From Gymnorhina tibicen (lineage: Eukaryota > Chordata > Aves > Passeriformes > Artamidae): a stretch of 64,000 nt of DNA. The notes beneath the pieces were generated by a model. That model searched no databases and was not told where the DNA came from. It saw nothing but the letters and a program-made list of their open reading frames with translations. A program made the translations under genes and the position numbers. This document shows, piece after piece, positions 24,788 through 38,261 of the stretch; the stretch's first letter is position 1; the number at the start of each line of letters is the position of its first letter. The stretch spans positions 702,823-766,822 of the forward strand of contig VXAZ01001058.1 of assembly GCA_013399875.1 (NCBI GenBank), given 5' to 3'.

Positions 24788-26095
24788 TGGCAGTGGGAAA
24801 AGGAGAGAAATGGTAAATAGGAGAAATTTTGTAGGGAGGTTCTGATCATGAGCAGATCCTACATCCATTACCTGCTCCTAAAAGAGCTGACCCTGACACT
24901 GAAACTCTTTAAATTTTGAAATATAGAGTGTTGGAAAGGGGAAAACAGAATAACACTTTCAGGAAACCAGTTATAAACCAGGGTTTTTCCCTGGATAACA
25001 GTATGAGATCCTGAGCTATTACTCTGAATTTACCAGTGCAATTTCCATAATCAAGGAACACTTTTTAGAAGTTACATTGCAGTGCCTATTTTATGATGAA
25101 TCAGATCTCAATTTGCTCATAGACTTCAGTATCTCAACAGGAACACTGCAGCTGGTAATAAGGAATTCAAGAGCCTATCTGATTGATTCTTCTGTCACAG
25201 TCCACAAACTAAGATTTGGCATTTAGAACCCTTAAAAGAAAATATCAAGGGCAGTGAAAGGTGTTGAAAACAGCTTCAGAAATTTGCCTTAAATCCTCTA
25301 CCATACTACAATGTATGTGCATCTGCGCTGGCTCCAGCAGATGTTGGAAAGTTTGATTTTTTTTTTTTTCAACTGAAAAAGAGACAACCAGGCCTCTAAC
25401 AGACCCTCTTTGATCTCACCTGGAAAGAAAGTTCTAATCTGGCCCTGAGAATCTCCACAGCTCAGGCTTAAAAGACAAAAGAGAGGAGAATGTGAAAAGA
25501 ACAGGAAGCAGCACATAAAGTAAAGCAAATGGGCTTAGAAATGCAGCCTGGTTCCCGGGAATGGCACTGTGTGTAGTTATGGCCTTGGAAGGTTGTTTTT
25601 AAAAAAAAGCTGTCTCAGAGATGTGCCAAACCACTTGCTTTTGATTTGGGTGGCAGCAAATGGGACACGACAAGTAGAGCAGAGCAGAGCTGTTGCACTG
25701 CCCACAGCAAAGGAAGTCCCACTTAGAGGAGAGCAAGAAAAGGAAAGGTGATAACCCCCGAAACTGCCCACCCACAACAGAGGGTTTACAGAAGACAATG
25801 CCCAGGAAGCTGCACTTTAAAACACTTTGAGAACATGTATCGGAACGCACACACAAAGTATAAAACATGAGTGTCTCTCCGACTCTGTATTTTGTTTTTC
25901 TGCACACACAATAGGATTTTTTATGTATTTATTGTAGTTTGTAGTCCTTAAATTATACTAAAAAGAAAATGTAGGAAGCTGAAAGGTACTGAAAATCTGT
26001 AATAGAAAATAACAATAGCTGCTCTACATTGGAATCTGTCCATTTAATTAGATTGCTCTGTATAGAACGTTATCAGCAGAACCTGTATTTGATGA
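24788..26095. other. Noncoding stretch
   Basis: AT-rich unique sequence with a poly-T near 25358. Nothing gene-like is recognised. Confidence 0.5.
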
Positions 26096-26830
26096 ATGAA
26101 ATATGGCATGACAGGGACTGTTTTTAGGTGGAGCTATTCACCCGTAGCAATAGATCCATTCACTTACCAGAAGTTTCTGTATTTACTTTGCAGTTTTCCT
26201 AAGTTCCCCTTAATTTACCCTTTCCCCCAGCAGACTGACACACAATTTCCCACGCAGCCAGTAGTGTATCAACCCAGGGGTGAGATTGCCTGCTGTCAAT
26301 ATCGAACACTACTTGATCATTTTCCACTCTTTGCATATAAAATTAAACTCTTCCTCTCTGACTTGTACCATAAAACGGACCCCTCAGGTATATCAGCATC
26401 AGGTATATACCAGCAGCCACTTCTGTGTCCATTGCTGCTCCAGAACCCAACCCTCACCTGGTGCCAGCTCTCCCAGCTCCACTGCCTTCAACCCTGCAGC
26501 AACCTGCTCTCACTGCAGGTCCAGCTCAGGGTCTGGAGGCCTCTGCTGAACAGAATGCGTGTGCTGTCCAAGGCAAAATCAGTTCCTCACATGGAACATC
26601 TCCTGTTGTGCTTTGTAGCAGCACCTTGTCAGGAAAGGACAGAGATGTTTCCGTGTCAGGAAAGGACAGCGATGTTTCCCTGTCAGGAAGGGACAGCAGT
26701 ATCTACACGAGGCCCTGGTCTGTGCACGGGGCACAGCCATAACAAACGTTGTTGTGTGCATGGTCCAAAGCAAACACTGCCAAACCAGCCCCGGTGTTTC
26801 CAGCAGCCTTCCCTGAGGACGCGGTGCTGA
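26096..26830 (+). other. Unrecognised 244-codon open frame
   Basis: The longest open frame in the window. The predicted peptide is rich in Leu, Pro, Gln and Cys, and includes three copies of a nonapeptide (PCQERTAMF type) from the 27-bp repeat at 26627-26700. No domain is recognised. Several other frames are open across 26280-26742 on the same strand, which suggests low stop density and not coding selection. Treated as probably noncoding. Confidence 0.12.
26627..26700 (+). repeat. 27-bp tandem repeat, ~2.7 copies
   Basis: Two full units starting TGTCAGGAAAGGACAG at 26627 and 26654, then a third diverged partial copy at 26681. The period is a multiple of three and so keeps the frame open through it. 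Confidence 0.9.
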
Positions 26831-29800
26831 TGGATCTCGTACATTGCTCCAGCACAGGACTCACGGGGCTGCACATGCAATCTTCCTGCACTGGAAAGCA
26901 TTGTTCCTCCTCAGTCCATGTATCAGGGAAGGAACTCCACCAAGTTATCGTTTTTTGAAGCTTTTTAGTTCTTTCATCTAGTTTTATTAATGAGCTGATG
27001 GCCATGGTACAGCAGTAAATCAGCCCACCTTTCAAAAACAGGTCAGCAGCCGAATAAGAGTGATTCCTCTCCAGCAATCCTACCTCCTCCCCCATCACAC
27101 ACCCTTTTTAATTGCACATTTTCTAAAATAGTCTGAGATCAAGATCAGCAAATGGTCTTTTTGGTGCCAGCCCAGAAGCAGGAATATGTCAAAACGCCCT
27201 GCACAAACTCGCATATCTCTTTGTATCACAGACGGGATGTTTATATGCCTGGTTTTAAACAAACGTGTTTCCAAGCACTTTTTCACAGCAGAATAAGCTG
27301 CTGAAGTTATTACCGCACAATATTTTTTCTTTCTTTACTTTTCTTTTGGGTGGGGCTTTTTGGGGTTTCTTTTTTTGTGTGTGTGTGCTTTTGCTTTTGG
27401 AGTGAATTTGCTTGGGGTTTTTTTCACTCCTTATTAACAAAGCAAATCCTGTTTTACTTGTTTACCCTCAAGGAATTCTGCTATTACAGTCATTTTCATA
27501 ATTTTAATTGTAGTGCAAATGTATGAAAAATGTCTTTCTAAAATACAAGCTGTCTTACAATGGCACAGTGGTCCATGTTTGGGACCTGTTGTATTACGTC
27601 TTGTAGAGTACTTGTAGTACTCCACGTAGAGTAGCTGGCTTGCTCCATGCATAATAACCACTGCCAGAACATACAGTAAGTTTCACTTCAGAGGAGTCTG
27701 CCAGCTAAATTAAATAATAATAAAAAATTAATATTAAAAATAAATTTTAAAAATTTCCTCAGTGTTTTGAGTGGTTCTGATACTCAAGGCACTGGGAATA
27801 TCGTCCCAGCAGCTCGGTGCCTGTGATTCCACCCTGCTGGACAGTCGGGCTGCACGTGGAGAGCTGAAGGCAGAGAATATGGATGAATGGCATATGAAGA
27901 GACCGAGAAAAGCTTCAGCAGTTTGCCAGGCTTTCCACAACTTGCTTGTGAAAATTTTTGACACTTTTTCAGATCACAATCTAGGTACTTAAGCTTATTA
28001 AAAAAAATTAAATATATGTGTAACATATCAGTCTTAAATTTTTGCTTCTGGCTACGTTGAAAATTTAAGTTATGGAGTCATTAACTAAAGAAAGGCATAT
28101 CAGTTACATCAACACACATTGTATTTTTCTCACTAGAGGGAAAAGTTTTGTCATAAAAATATAAATCTTGCAGTTTCACATGTGAAACAGAAGGCAAATT
28201 AAACTAATAATGCATAGAAGATTTGCTCTATGTATGAACTGAGAGGCATTAAATAAACAGTCTCTTTTTAGCCAAAATGTTGTTCCAGTTAGTAGGATGT
28301 CAACACACACCTTTGTACTACCTCTAAACTGACCCCCCGTAGACAGGAAGAGAAATCTAATTTGCATCAGGATAGTAAACATTAAACTAATCTTGATTTC
28401 CAGAGATCAAATTTATATTTTTATTTTGATTTACTGGATATCAAGTGTCAATGTAAAGTGAATGTCAAAGAACATTAGTTTTCAAACTCCTGAAAAGATG
28501 AAGAAAGCCCCTAGAGCAGCGAGCAAAACAGATCATGTTTCCTGTTCCAAGAGATCCTCGTTATAGAACTTTGATGGTAAAATAAAACTCTTTAATCTGG
28601 GGCATAATCCTGAAGATAGCATGCTAAAACTTGAAGGACACCAGCATGCAGATGTTCTGATGTTTTTAACCCTGGGCTACCTTGCTTGCCAAGAAAATTT
28701 AATCTCCTGACATGTACCTTCACGAACAGTCTGCTGCTAATGGTGTCTGGGGGACAGCAAGGCTTCCTGCTGACAGGAGTCTGATCCCGGAGCTGCTGCA
28801 GCTGCTGCCCCGAGATGGTGCAGAACAGAGCACTGGGAATTTAACAGGAGCTGTGCAAAGGTTGGAACCTGGTTTGCGGAAATTTTCTTAAAAGCCCTTA
28901 TTGAAAAACCTCCAGTCTCTCACATAGTGAATGCACAAGTTAAGAAAATGTTTTAGATTGTGCACCTGGTGTGCATTGAGCTGCACTGATGGGAGCAATC
29001 ACTCTGAAACCAAGAGATGACACTTGCACTTAAATGAAGCCCATGTAGAAGGTTTTACAGAGCTGAAGCCTGTAAATAAATAAATAAAAACCTCACTTTT
29101 ATGAAAACCACACAATCCTTCTTGTGCTTTCTCTTTAAAACAAGTAAAAAATGTGAAAATTGGCTGTTAGGCAAAAAGCAAGTCATGATTTAATTAAGCA
29201 AACATGCTTTTTAGAGTGATTATAGAAAACTTTTTTGTATGTAACCTCTTAAACTACGACAGCAGTGCAGAGTGAAGCACCCACATGAGGTGTGAGCTGG
29301 GGAAGGATTTGTGCTGGCCACCGTGCTGAAGTTAGAAATAAACTGTTGGTGGTTTAAATTGGCTAAGAACCACTAAGCCCTGCTTTTGGCAAGGTTTCCT
29401 GAACCTTGCCCCGGTGGGAAGGATGGGCAGTCACAGAGAGCCCAGCTCCGTGTCTGCACTCTCATTTCGTGGGGAGATCATCGGAGCCAGCTCTGAACTA
29501 CGAGGAGATGCTGTGCAGGGCTGAGCACAGGGCGGGTGAGGTCTGAAGGAATTCTCCATGCACTCGTTCCGCAGGAACACAGAGAAGATGGAGAACCCAA
29601 GAAAGGTGAAGGCAGCAATCCTATAAACTGCACTTGTTAGCAGCTCATTTGATCAAGCTCTCGGTTAAGCAAATGCGGTTTCCAGCATAATCCATAAATC
29701 CATCCATAGAGCTTTAAAAACCCAGCCTACTTGAGAGAATGGAAACAAAGCTAGTAAAAGACTCTTACTCCATTCTAAAACTCTGGAAGGTGGCCATGGG

Positions 29801-30389
29801 ACTCAGTCTTGATCTCACCCATTAGAATCTGTACAGCATTTCAGACTCCCCAAAGTATTTCACATAAAAGCCCAACTTTCAGGATTTCACCGTTTTCTGG
29901 TGGGGAGGTTCCCACTGTCCATTGGTAATTTCTTTTAAAAGGCCGTATTTCAGTTTATTCCATCTAGCGCACAGACTGAGAAAGAGATGGACTTTCTATG
30001 GATTTTGGGAGGTAAATCTTACAATGTTTACAAGATCACAGCTGCAGCAATGAAATTGGTCAGAAAACCGACTGCTGGAGATCCTCAAATTCCTCTGTAA
30101 TTAGCACATCCGTGACACCCAAATGCCAAACCCTAGCAACCTCGAGGAGCGTGCAAAGAAGCTGAGGGACACAGCAAAGATGTGACATCTACATGACCCT
30201 GGCTCTTCACACAATATCAGGCAGCTGGAAGACTCTTGCTCCTGGAGGAGGAGGAATGACGGAAGGGGAGCAAGAATAGCTCAAGTTATTGCTTGGAAAA
30301 TTTAGTACTTTTATAACTGGGACTTTAGCCTTGAGTAATTTTCCAGGAAAATCCACTAGGAGGTAAAATAGGAAGCATTTTCCTCTTAC
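26831..30389. other. Noncoding stretch
   Basis: AT-rich unique sequence. T- and GT-rich patches occur at 27330-27430, and an A/T-only stretch near 27709-27752. A GC-richer section lies at about 29270-29600 with no recognisable exon. Confidence 0.5.
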
Positions 30390-30473
30390 CTTGTTTTGAT
30401 TAGTCATTATGAAAATATCAATACAAGCCCAGGATTGTACTGAAACTGAAGATCTATTATGACCTGAAGTTGC
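30390..30473 (-). other. Candidate minus-strand exon (84 nt, phase 0-0)
   Basis: On the minus strand the segment ends in ACAAG followed by GTAAGA, a strong donor. It begins after AAATTCCAG, a mediocre acceptor. It is exactly 28 codons with no stop in frame 1, so it would be symmetric. The weak polypyrimidine tract lowers confidence. Peptide not recognised. Confidence 0.13.
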
Positions 30474-31781
30474 CTGGAATTTGAGTTTTATCTCTGTGTT
30501 TTGATGCTCTTCTGAAAATGGGCAAGTTTGCTATAATCTTTGTAAATGCCTGTTGGTGTAGAACCATGTCAATTAAAAAATAAAAATAATTAGCATAGTA
30601 AGTGTAAACACCTACTGCTGATCCAAGTTCAGGTTTCACATATGTGTACATGACAACAGGTCTGCACCTATTAAATGTCACAGATGCACAAATTCCCATT
30701 AGTTTGATAGGCAGCAAAATACCACTTAATGATCCCTCTATTCTTCAGACTGCTGCAAATCAGTGGGAGTCATTCAAGGGATATTAATTGCAGTAAGAGA
30801 TTCATTGCTGGTAGAAGCAAGAAGCAAGAGATTGCTGGTAGAAGAACCAGTTACAAGATTTGGGCTTCACTTTTGCCTCTGGTTTTCCTTAATTATGTCT
30901 GAAGATTGATAGTAATTAAAGAAGAAATCCTACCTTTCACCACAAAATGACAGCAATACCAGCTTCCCACACCAGTCCAGAAATACCCTTTCTCTCTGAC
31001 AAAGCAGTAACATTCTCTTTCTCAGGGTATTCTCACTTTTCATGTATTCCACACTACAACAGAGCTTAAAATGCAGCCCATCAAGCAGTGTTACTCTCTG
31101 AGCTGACTTTCTGCTTCTGTGTTGTTGTTCTAGGAAATTTAGAAGCAAGGACTATGTACGCTGCATAAATCCTTGTGGAATGCCATATTAGAGAGGATGA
31201 GGAATACAAGAAGGATGATGTACTTAAAGAAAAGTGAAAAATCAAGAAAGTAGTAAAGTTGGGGTCAGGAATTCAGTTGTCCTGATTCTCTTCACAGGTA
31301 TTTTTGTGCGTGTGTGTCTCTTGCCCTTTCACAGCGGAGCTGCCATAGTTTAGCCCTTTATTTGGCTCTGCAGAGCACTGAGGGATGCTCAGTAAATCAA
31401 ACAGGTGTGAAGTGGGTGCAATAAGCCTAACCCTTGCTTTTCACATACAGAGGTTTTGTACAAAGAAACTGTGTCTGAAAAGAAATGTAGGTGTTTAAAA
31501 TTAGATTTATTTTAGATACTGAAGGTAAAAAACCCTCAAAGGATGTGAAGTGTTTTCTGCTAAGTCTAGATGTCATAAGATTTCTCTGAATTAGAGGATT
31601 TCTTGAGGAATGTAGATACTGCTGTAAGGGTGAAGAAAAGCCAAACGTAGCTGCACTATTCACAAGGCAGCTTCTGATTCCAATCAAAGCAAGCCAGGAC
31701 TAACATAAATGGATGATATATAACAAATGGAGAAATCAAAAGATGGCAAAGCTTCTTGCTCCTTTCCCTGGCTCTGTGCAG
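30474..31781. other. Noncoding stretch
   Basis: AT-rich. A 14-bp direct repeat (ATTGCTGGTAGAAG) occurs at 30804 and 30831. No gene recognised. Confidence 0.5.
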
Positions 31782-31827
31782 CTTGCCACAGGCATTGTGA
31801 CACCTTAATGCCATTCAGCAGCTAGAG
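31782..31827 (+). other. Candidate noncoding exon (46 nt)
   Basis: Preceded by a long pyrimidine-rich acceptor (CTTTCCCTGGCTCTGTGCAG) and followed by a perfect GAG/GTAAGT donor at 31828. All frames contain a stop. If real it is a noncoding exon. Confidence 0.2.
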
Positions 31828-34800
31828 GTAAGTGATCTTCCTTTCCCGCAGGCTTGCTGTGCACTGTAGTTCTGTAGTTTCTTCTCCATCCATCACATAT
31901 TATTGCAGTGTGGGGGTTTTTTTCAAAAAAAGGATTTGATTTCTCTTTTGGTTGATCTTGTCTCAAATTAGATTCTGAAACTGCACTTTAGAAAGCCATC
32001 TATTCCAAGGTGTCTAATCAGCACTGTCTCCTGATCCCAGCTGAGGAGCTGCTAATATTAATATCAACACCGAACATTGACAGTAATCACTGAGCCATGG
32101 AGGCTGCATTTAATCCATGGCCATTTCTGAACCACAGTCTTATCAGTGCTAACTAGATACAGCTCAGTGACTTCAATTCAGCTTTGCAAATCAGAACCAT
32201 AATGCAGCTTTTGATTCATTGTACTACTAACTCTGGAATGATTTCCTGTTTTCAATTGTTCCTAGGTTTCTAAAAGATTTATACTTTAAATGGAAAATTT
32301 TCTTACTACAGATAAGCAGGGTGACTGTTCCCTGTTTGATATAATAGGATACAATTCCTAAATACAGGGAAGATGTAGCTTGTGTTTTATAAGGAGAGAA
32401 CACTTGTTTGTGCTTGGCTGAAACTGTTATTACACATCATTAGGACTTAGTGAGGCACAGATGCTGAATGGATGTGGGAGGATATTGTTATTAAGAATGG
32501 TTTCACATGCCCCAACCACAATAGCTGCAGCTCTCCTCGTGTTCTGTACAGCTGGCCCTTCTTTCTGTAATAACACCAACGCGGTATCCATTTCCCTGGA
32601 TTCCCTGACTCCCTTCTCCCTGCAGGGTTAGTGGCAGCGTGACTCTGGTTGCTTCCAAACTGTGGGTCAGCCTGCAGGGGAAGGTTTTCTGCTCGAAAGG
32701 CAGGACAAACCAGTGAGCTGGTGAGGTTGTTTACAATATTAATGTATAAACAAACATTAAAACATGAAATACTAAAAAGAGATGACAGAAATGGATACTT
32801 CTAGACAGGCAGTCGTGTATCACTGCTTCCTCACAGGCGGGTTCTTGCAGACTTGTTCCCAACTCTGCCCGAACTGTAATCCCCACAAGCCAGCCCTGAA
32901 CACAGGCTTTGCAGGGAGCAGTATCTGGGATTGGATCTGCTGACTGGAAAATACGCATGGGCCCGTGGTCCTTTCATCAGTTCTGACAACAAAGCTGCTA
33001 AAACAGGTTTAACCTAATTATGATAATCAACCAGACAATTTAAAAGAAAAAAAGTAAGTCAGTGTGGAACGGAGAAAATGCCAGCAAAGAAAGAGGTGAA
33101 AGTTCCTGAAAGAAACTTTAAAAATCTGTCTAAAAAAGTCAAACCATACCAAGTTTCTGGGCTCTCAGGGATGCCTGCCAACATTTCCACTAATTAGTTA
33201 ATTTTGCCATACCACACCTCCATTAAAGAATAAAAAAACAACTTCACCAAGTCACCACTAAACCTCTCTTTTCTGTTTGTCTCTCTGCCTTTGTCTTTAG
33301 ACTCATTGGTAAGCACAGCTGAACAAAAATAAAGTGCTACGATTTGTAGATCCCCCTCTTCCTGCTACTTTGCAGCTACTTTTGTGGTGGAACCAACAAA
33401 AAATATTCCCCTACTATCTTTCTTTTTAACAAGGCCAGTGGAAAATAACCTTTGATCTAAAATGATCATCACTGGAGGAACATTTGGCATATAGTCTGTA
33501 CGACAGCAAAATGAGCTCCATCAAAGAAAGGACAGCAGGAAAAGGAATGTGGGATGAGGGCAGAGAGCATCATTATAAATACAATGACACTAAACTCCAC
33601 AGTTTAGGGCAGAAGGGGTGATAGAGCCATGAGGGAACCATCTGAACGTGGTAAGAACTTACCTTCCTAAAAGGATCATGCTGTTGGTTTCTGAAAAGAT
33701 AAGAAGAGCTCCTAATCTGTGAAGTAGTGTATCAACACAAAACATGGATTAAGGGCAGGTTTGGCTGGATTATTAAATATCTAATTTACATCAGCTTTAT
33801 CTGAAATCGTGTCCCTGATACCCCACAGGAGAGCAGAGTATTTTCAAATTCACTGGTAGAAGATGGAGCTTTCACTTTTTAATTTATGCTGTACATTTTT
33901 ACTTCCTGGAGTCAGCTTGGCATCTCTATCCCTAAGTGCAATGGCTTTGGAGTGCTCGAGTGCTCTCAGATGGAATTCTCCAAGGTGTGTTCAGCTCCTA
34001 TAGATAATAAAAAATTTAAGGAAGTAAAAATATTATGTACCTCTTTTTATACTTGTTTTTAAATTAACCTCGTGAAAACTCTCCGTGTGCCAGGATCCAC
34101 CGTGGGAGAAATGCTTCAGCGTTAGGGAATGTCGGGAGGCTCACACTGCCCCTCTGAGGCCACGTTACAGCTTGATAAAGAGAAGAGGTTTCTAACAGCC
34201 CCAGCTTTCTTCATTCAGTGCAAGGTAACAGCGAGTGAAAACTCATCTCAGGCGCTCACTGGAAGCTGACAGTGGTGTAAACACTTCTTAAATACATTCC
34301 TGTGTCCTTTCAAAAACATCTCAGGCCTTTTCAAAAATCCTACTTCTCTGTTGAAACACTGAACAGACCAAGGAAATACAGTCTCCACACAAATTTCTGA
34401 AAGTAAATTCTTAATTTTGTAGCTTTCATTTGTACAGACAGTTGGAAGACAGGGAATATAGAGAAAATGAAGACAAAACTCGTGGGTGCAAAGATAAAGA
34501 ATGTTCAGGTACCTGTGCTCACACACATCAATCCCATCACTTTTGCAGATAAACTGCAAGTTTGCTGATAATTCAGTGTTTTTACTGGCAATGTGTAAGC
34601 TTCTCAAACATCTCGAATTCACAAATGGCCACTGAAATGAGCAGAGAAATATCTGCAAATGTGCAGCAAGTTGGATAATATCAGGAATGTTTAAAGACCT
34701 GAGAAGAACATGCACTTTTCCAGAGGGTCTTCTGCTACAAGAATCCAAAGGGTTTTTTGGCAGTTTTGGAAATACAAAGCTTTGAATGTGTAACCCCTTT

Positions 34801-37770
34801 TCAGCTGATTATACAATTTGCAGAGTGATTTTATTTACTCACATTTCCCCAGTTGTTTTGAGGATTAATGTTTTTTAGAGAAAGATAGCCACTAGCAGAT
34901 AGAAGGCTTTATTCTTCCACAGAGCTCAGTGAGTTGGGCATTTAACTTGTCTCAAAATTTACCCTTCTTAGTTGCAACTTCAAAAAAAATCTTAATCTGC
35001 AGGAAAGGAATAATGGAACTGTTCGACTTGAAAGAGACACTGGGAAGATCTCTTCTCTGGGGACATGCTCATGCTGCCCGACAAGACCAAAGGAATAGAA
35101 ATGAACAGACCAAAGGAGTGGAAATCCCATGTGTTTGTGACATCCCTGACACGAGCCAGGGAAGGAGCACATTTCCCATGACACAGCTTGGCTGTGTTTA
35201 TTAGGACAGGACAAAGCAAGATGTGGACACAACCTGTACTGGAACTGTGATCCCGATCACAGTGTAGGGGAGGTCAAAGGCTCCCACTCATGGCCAGAGC
35301 TGTGTTCTTAGGGGGAAATACCCCCCTTGCACAACCATGAACCTGAGAGTCCCTAAACCTGCAGTCACCAGGGGATGGAGCAGCACAGAAACGGTGTAAA
35401 CGAAGCCATGTATCTAAACTCTCAAACAAATTAACGGCACAATAGACTTCATGTGTTTCAGCTAATTTACATTTCAATATCCCACAGATATCCCCTCTGC
35501 TGATTGTGCCCAAAGGATGTGCTTTCAACTTAGTTACAATCTCTTCTATTCTGCTACAGATTCAATTTATATTAGTTTTTATATCTGCAGACTTATATGT
35601 AACTTTCAGAATCAGGGAGGATTACCACACTGCCAGGGGGTGCTTAGCTGAAATGGAGCATATGGCTATTAATATAATTATGAATCTGTTGCTTTAGGCT
35701 ACGTTAGATTGCCTTTGGGGTTCTGATTCTTAAGAAGAAAGGATTGAACTATAGTCACCCGCCTTTGGTGCAAAAGATTTGGAATAAATAATCACTTCTT
35801 CACTTTTTTTTTTTTTATTATTATTTACATGCTTCATTGAGGTAACCTCCAACATAGCAAAAATTTAGATAGGATCCTGACTCATCATATTATCTGTGGC
35901 ATATTTAGCTTTAAGCATTTGTTTTTGTTTGCCTTCTTTTGTTAAAAAAAGTTCATAATACCTTTCTAGGGCTTTGTGCTTTTAATTCATCATAATGAAA
36001 TTCATATTTAGCTTTAGAACTGCCTGCTTTTCTTCAGCATCAGACTAATGTATGGATGCATTAGTGCCCTTTTGTTCACTGTAACAGCAAAGGTGAGCTA
36101 CTTTCTTGGAATAGCATATTTCAAACTATTGTATCTTGGGTAAGAATAAACTGAAAAGCATTGGTCTGCAAAGAGGAGCTAAATTAACATTTTATAAGCT
36201 GGGTAACTTGAATTGCTGAGAGCCAATTACATCAAGCATCAGTTGAAATCAAAGCTTCAACTTCTCTCTCCAACAGACTAACTAGCTTGAATTTAAAGCA
36301 TCAGATAAACGGGGCTGGAAATTTGCATGTGTGAATAAGAGCTGAATTAGAAACAAATCTGAAGGGTTCCAATGTACTGAGGATAAGTCCCAGGTTTTCA
36401 CCTGACACCTCCGTCAAGCTGGGGAACAGGACACAGAGTAACAAAATTATGTCAGGGCTCTGCAAAGTGTCAAAGGGTTTTTAAGGCGAATGGAAAAGTG
36501 GCATTTGGAGGGATAGGTTTACATAGAATTACAGAACTGGGTTTTCTAACTTTTGTCTCTACTGACAATCCCCCTTTCTCCTCTCAGTAAAATGAGAATA
36601 AAGGAATTTTCAGGGGAAGGGGGAGAACTGAGATTGCTTAGTACGTTAAGTATCACAGCATGGAAAAACAAACCCTCCTTTACAAGAGAGAGAGAAAAAG
36701 ATGGAATGAAGAGATAGATTTACTAGAATAAGAGAATGTAAGCAGATACCAGAGTTCTGGAGTGGCTCTGATTTACGAGGAATTAAAAAGATCCCAAAAG
36801 AAGACTCTGTGGAGCCATTTTTTATTCAAGACTTCACGTTATGGTGATTACTCGATATCTTTCCTCAAACAAGAATAACAAGCTAACGTGACTGAGCTTA
36901 ATTGAGAGCCAGGAAGGGAAGGTGAGTGATGGCGTTGGAGTACGTAGTCACCTGAAAATGAACTGTCAGCAGATCCAGCTGACAAGAGAGAGATTAAAAT
37001 CAAGCCTTATCTCGTACATAGCCCTGTCCTCAGGGAACTGTGCTCCCGTATGTGGGGTTGATCTTGTTTTACAGTTTGGCAGTGCTCAGCATGGACTGAA
37101 ACAACTGTGATATTATATAAACAACCCATTGAGCTCGCGCAGGGCTGAACATCCCGAGCAATAATACCCACTGAAAATACAGAAGTCATCAGTTAATTGC
37201 AAACTGCAGACCTGCGTGTCTGAGCAGGCCCTGGAGAGTGCTAATATTAATCTGCAAGTACAGGTAATAATTCTACACAGCACAACGAACTGTGCTGTCT
37301 CCTAAGGCAAGCAGTGCGTTTTGCAGGTACCAGTTTGCAAACTGAGAATCCAGGCACCACTATTTATAAATATCTCAAGTGTAGCCTCATTGCACGAGAC
37401 CTGTAGTGCACCTTAAGCAGTTTATGGCATACCTTGCACAATATTTCACAAAGATCACTCACATTTCTGAAGTCTTCAAACTGCCACAGCTGGAGCGCCT
37501 TGCCCCACATACAGCAGATTTTCAAAGTCATGTTGACTCAAACCCATGATTTCCCCTCCCTCTCCCCCCCGAAACCAGAGAGGCACATTTTCCCTGTAAT
37601 CGACACTTTCTCGTAAGATTTTATTTTGGTATGTCTTTTTGTCCTGCAACGTTTCACCACCCAGCAGCACTCTGCTCATCTGCACTTCAATGGCAGAATT
37701 CACCAGAGGTACAGGTTTAAATAGCACATCTTGAGATGGGAACAATGAAGGGGGGGGAAATGGCTCTACA
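31828..37770. other. Noncoding AT-rich stretch
   Basis: About 6 kb with no recognised repeat element. A T13 tract lies at 35804-35816. The part 35500-36400 is especially AT-rich, with many TAAT cores and an ATTTGCAT octamer near 36321. Minus-strand frame 34248-34748 (166 codons) has no recognisable domain. Weak splice-like pairs occur at 33663-33690 (minus) and 36831-36921 (plus). Confidence 0.5.
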
Positions 37771-37791
37771 ATAAATAAATAAATAAATAAA
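37771..37791. repeat. (ATAA)n microsatellite
   Basis: About five tandem ATAA units, next to a G8 run at 37751-37758. Confidence 0.9.
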
Positions 37792-38261
37792 TTCCTATCA
37801 CACACTTAAAGCCAAATGCCTGCTGGGACTTAGGTTCAAAAGCACATTTGGAAACTGATCCCTTGAGAAGATATGTTTGTTACGGTGTTTGGCCTCAGGA
37901 TTTAAAAGGATTTGCTTTTAAGCTGTTACTTTACTGCAAGTATGTGACTGGAGGCCTCAGGTGTGAAAGTCCTTTGATAAAAGGGACCCGTGTGTGCCAG
38001 ATAGAGCGAGGGAAAAGCATTAACACTCGCAGGAGTGGGAAGGGGGAAGCAGGGGAAGGATGTGGACAGAGTCCATCAAGTTTAAGGCAAGCAAATGCTT
38101 GGAATGCAAGAGGGATGAGAAACCACAAAAGCCCTTGAACTTCTTGCCTTGCATACGAAAGTGATTACACGAACAAACTCTCAAGGAACTGAACACCGAA
38201 GTTGCAAGGAAGGGTCATTTCCAGTTAATCAGGTGAAGCCCATCTGGAACCGGAGCACAAG

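Noticed and set aside
24188..24868. 226-codon minus-strand frame with FLSFP repeats, and plus-strand KGKER frame
   Set aside because: Both are translations of the (AAAGG)n microsatellite and its flanks. Open in both directions and perfectly periodic, with no independent sign of coding.
34248..34748. 166-codon minus-strand frame
   Set aside because: No recognisable domain, no splice context or promoter, and Cys/Leu/His-rich composition typical of chance frames. Kept only as a note in the stretch description.
36521..36600. Possible CR1 tail (ATAGAATTACAGAACTGGG)
   Set aside because: The text after it does not follow any CR1 3' pattern I know, so the match is too short to call.
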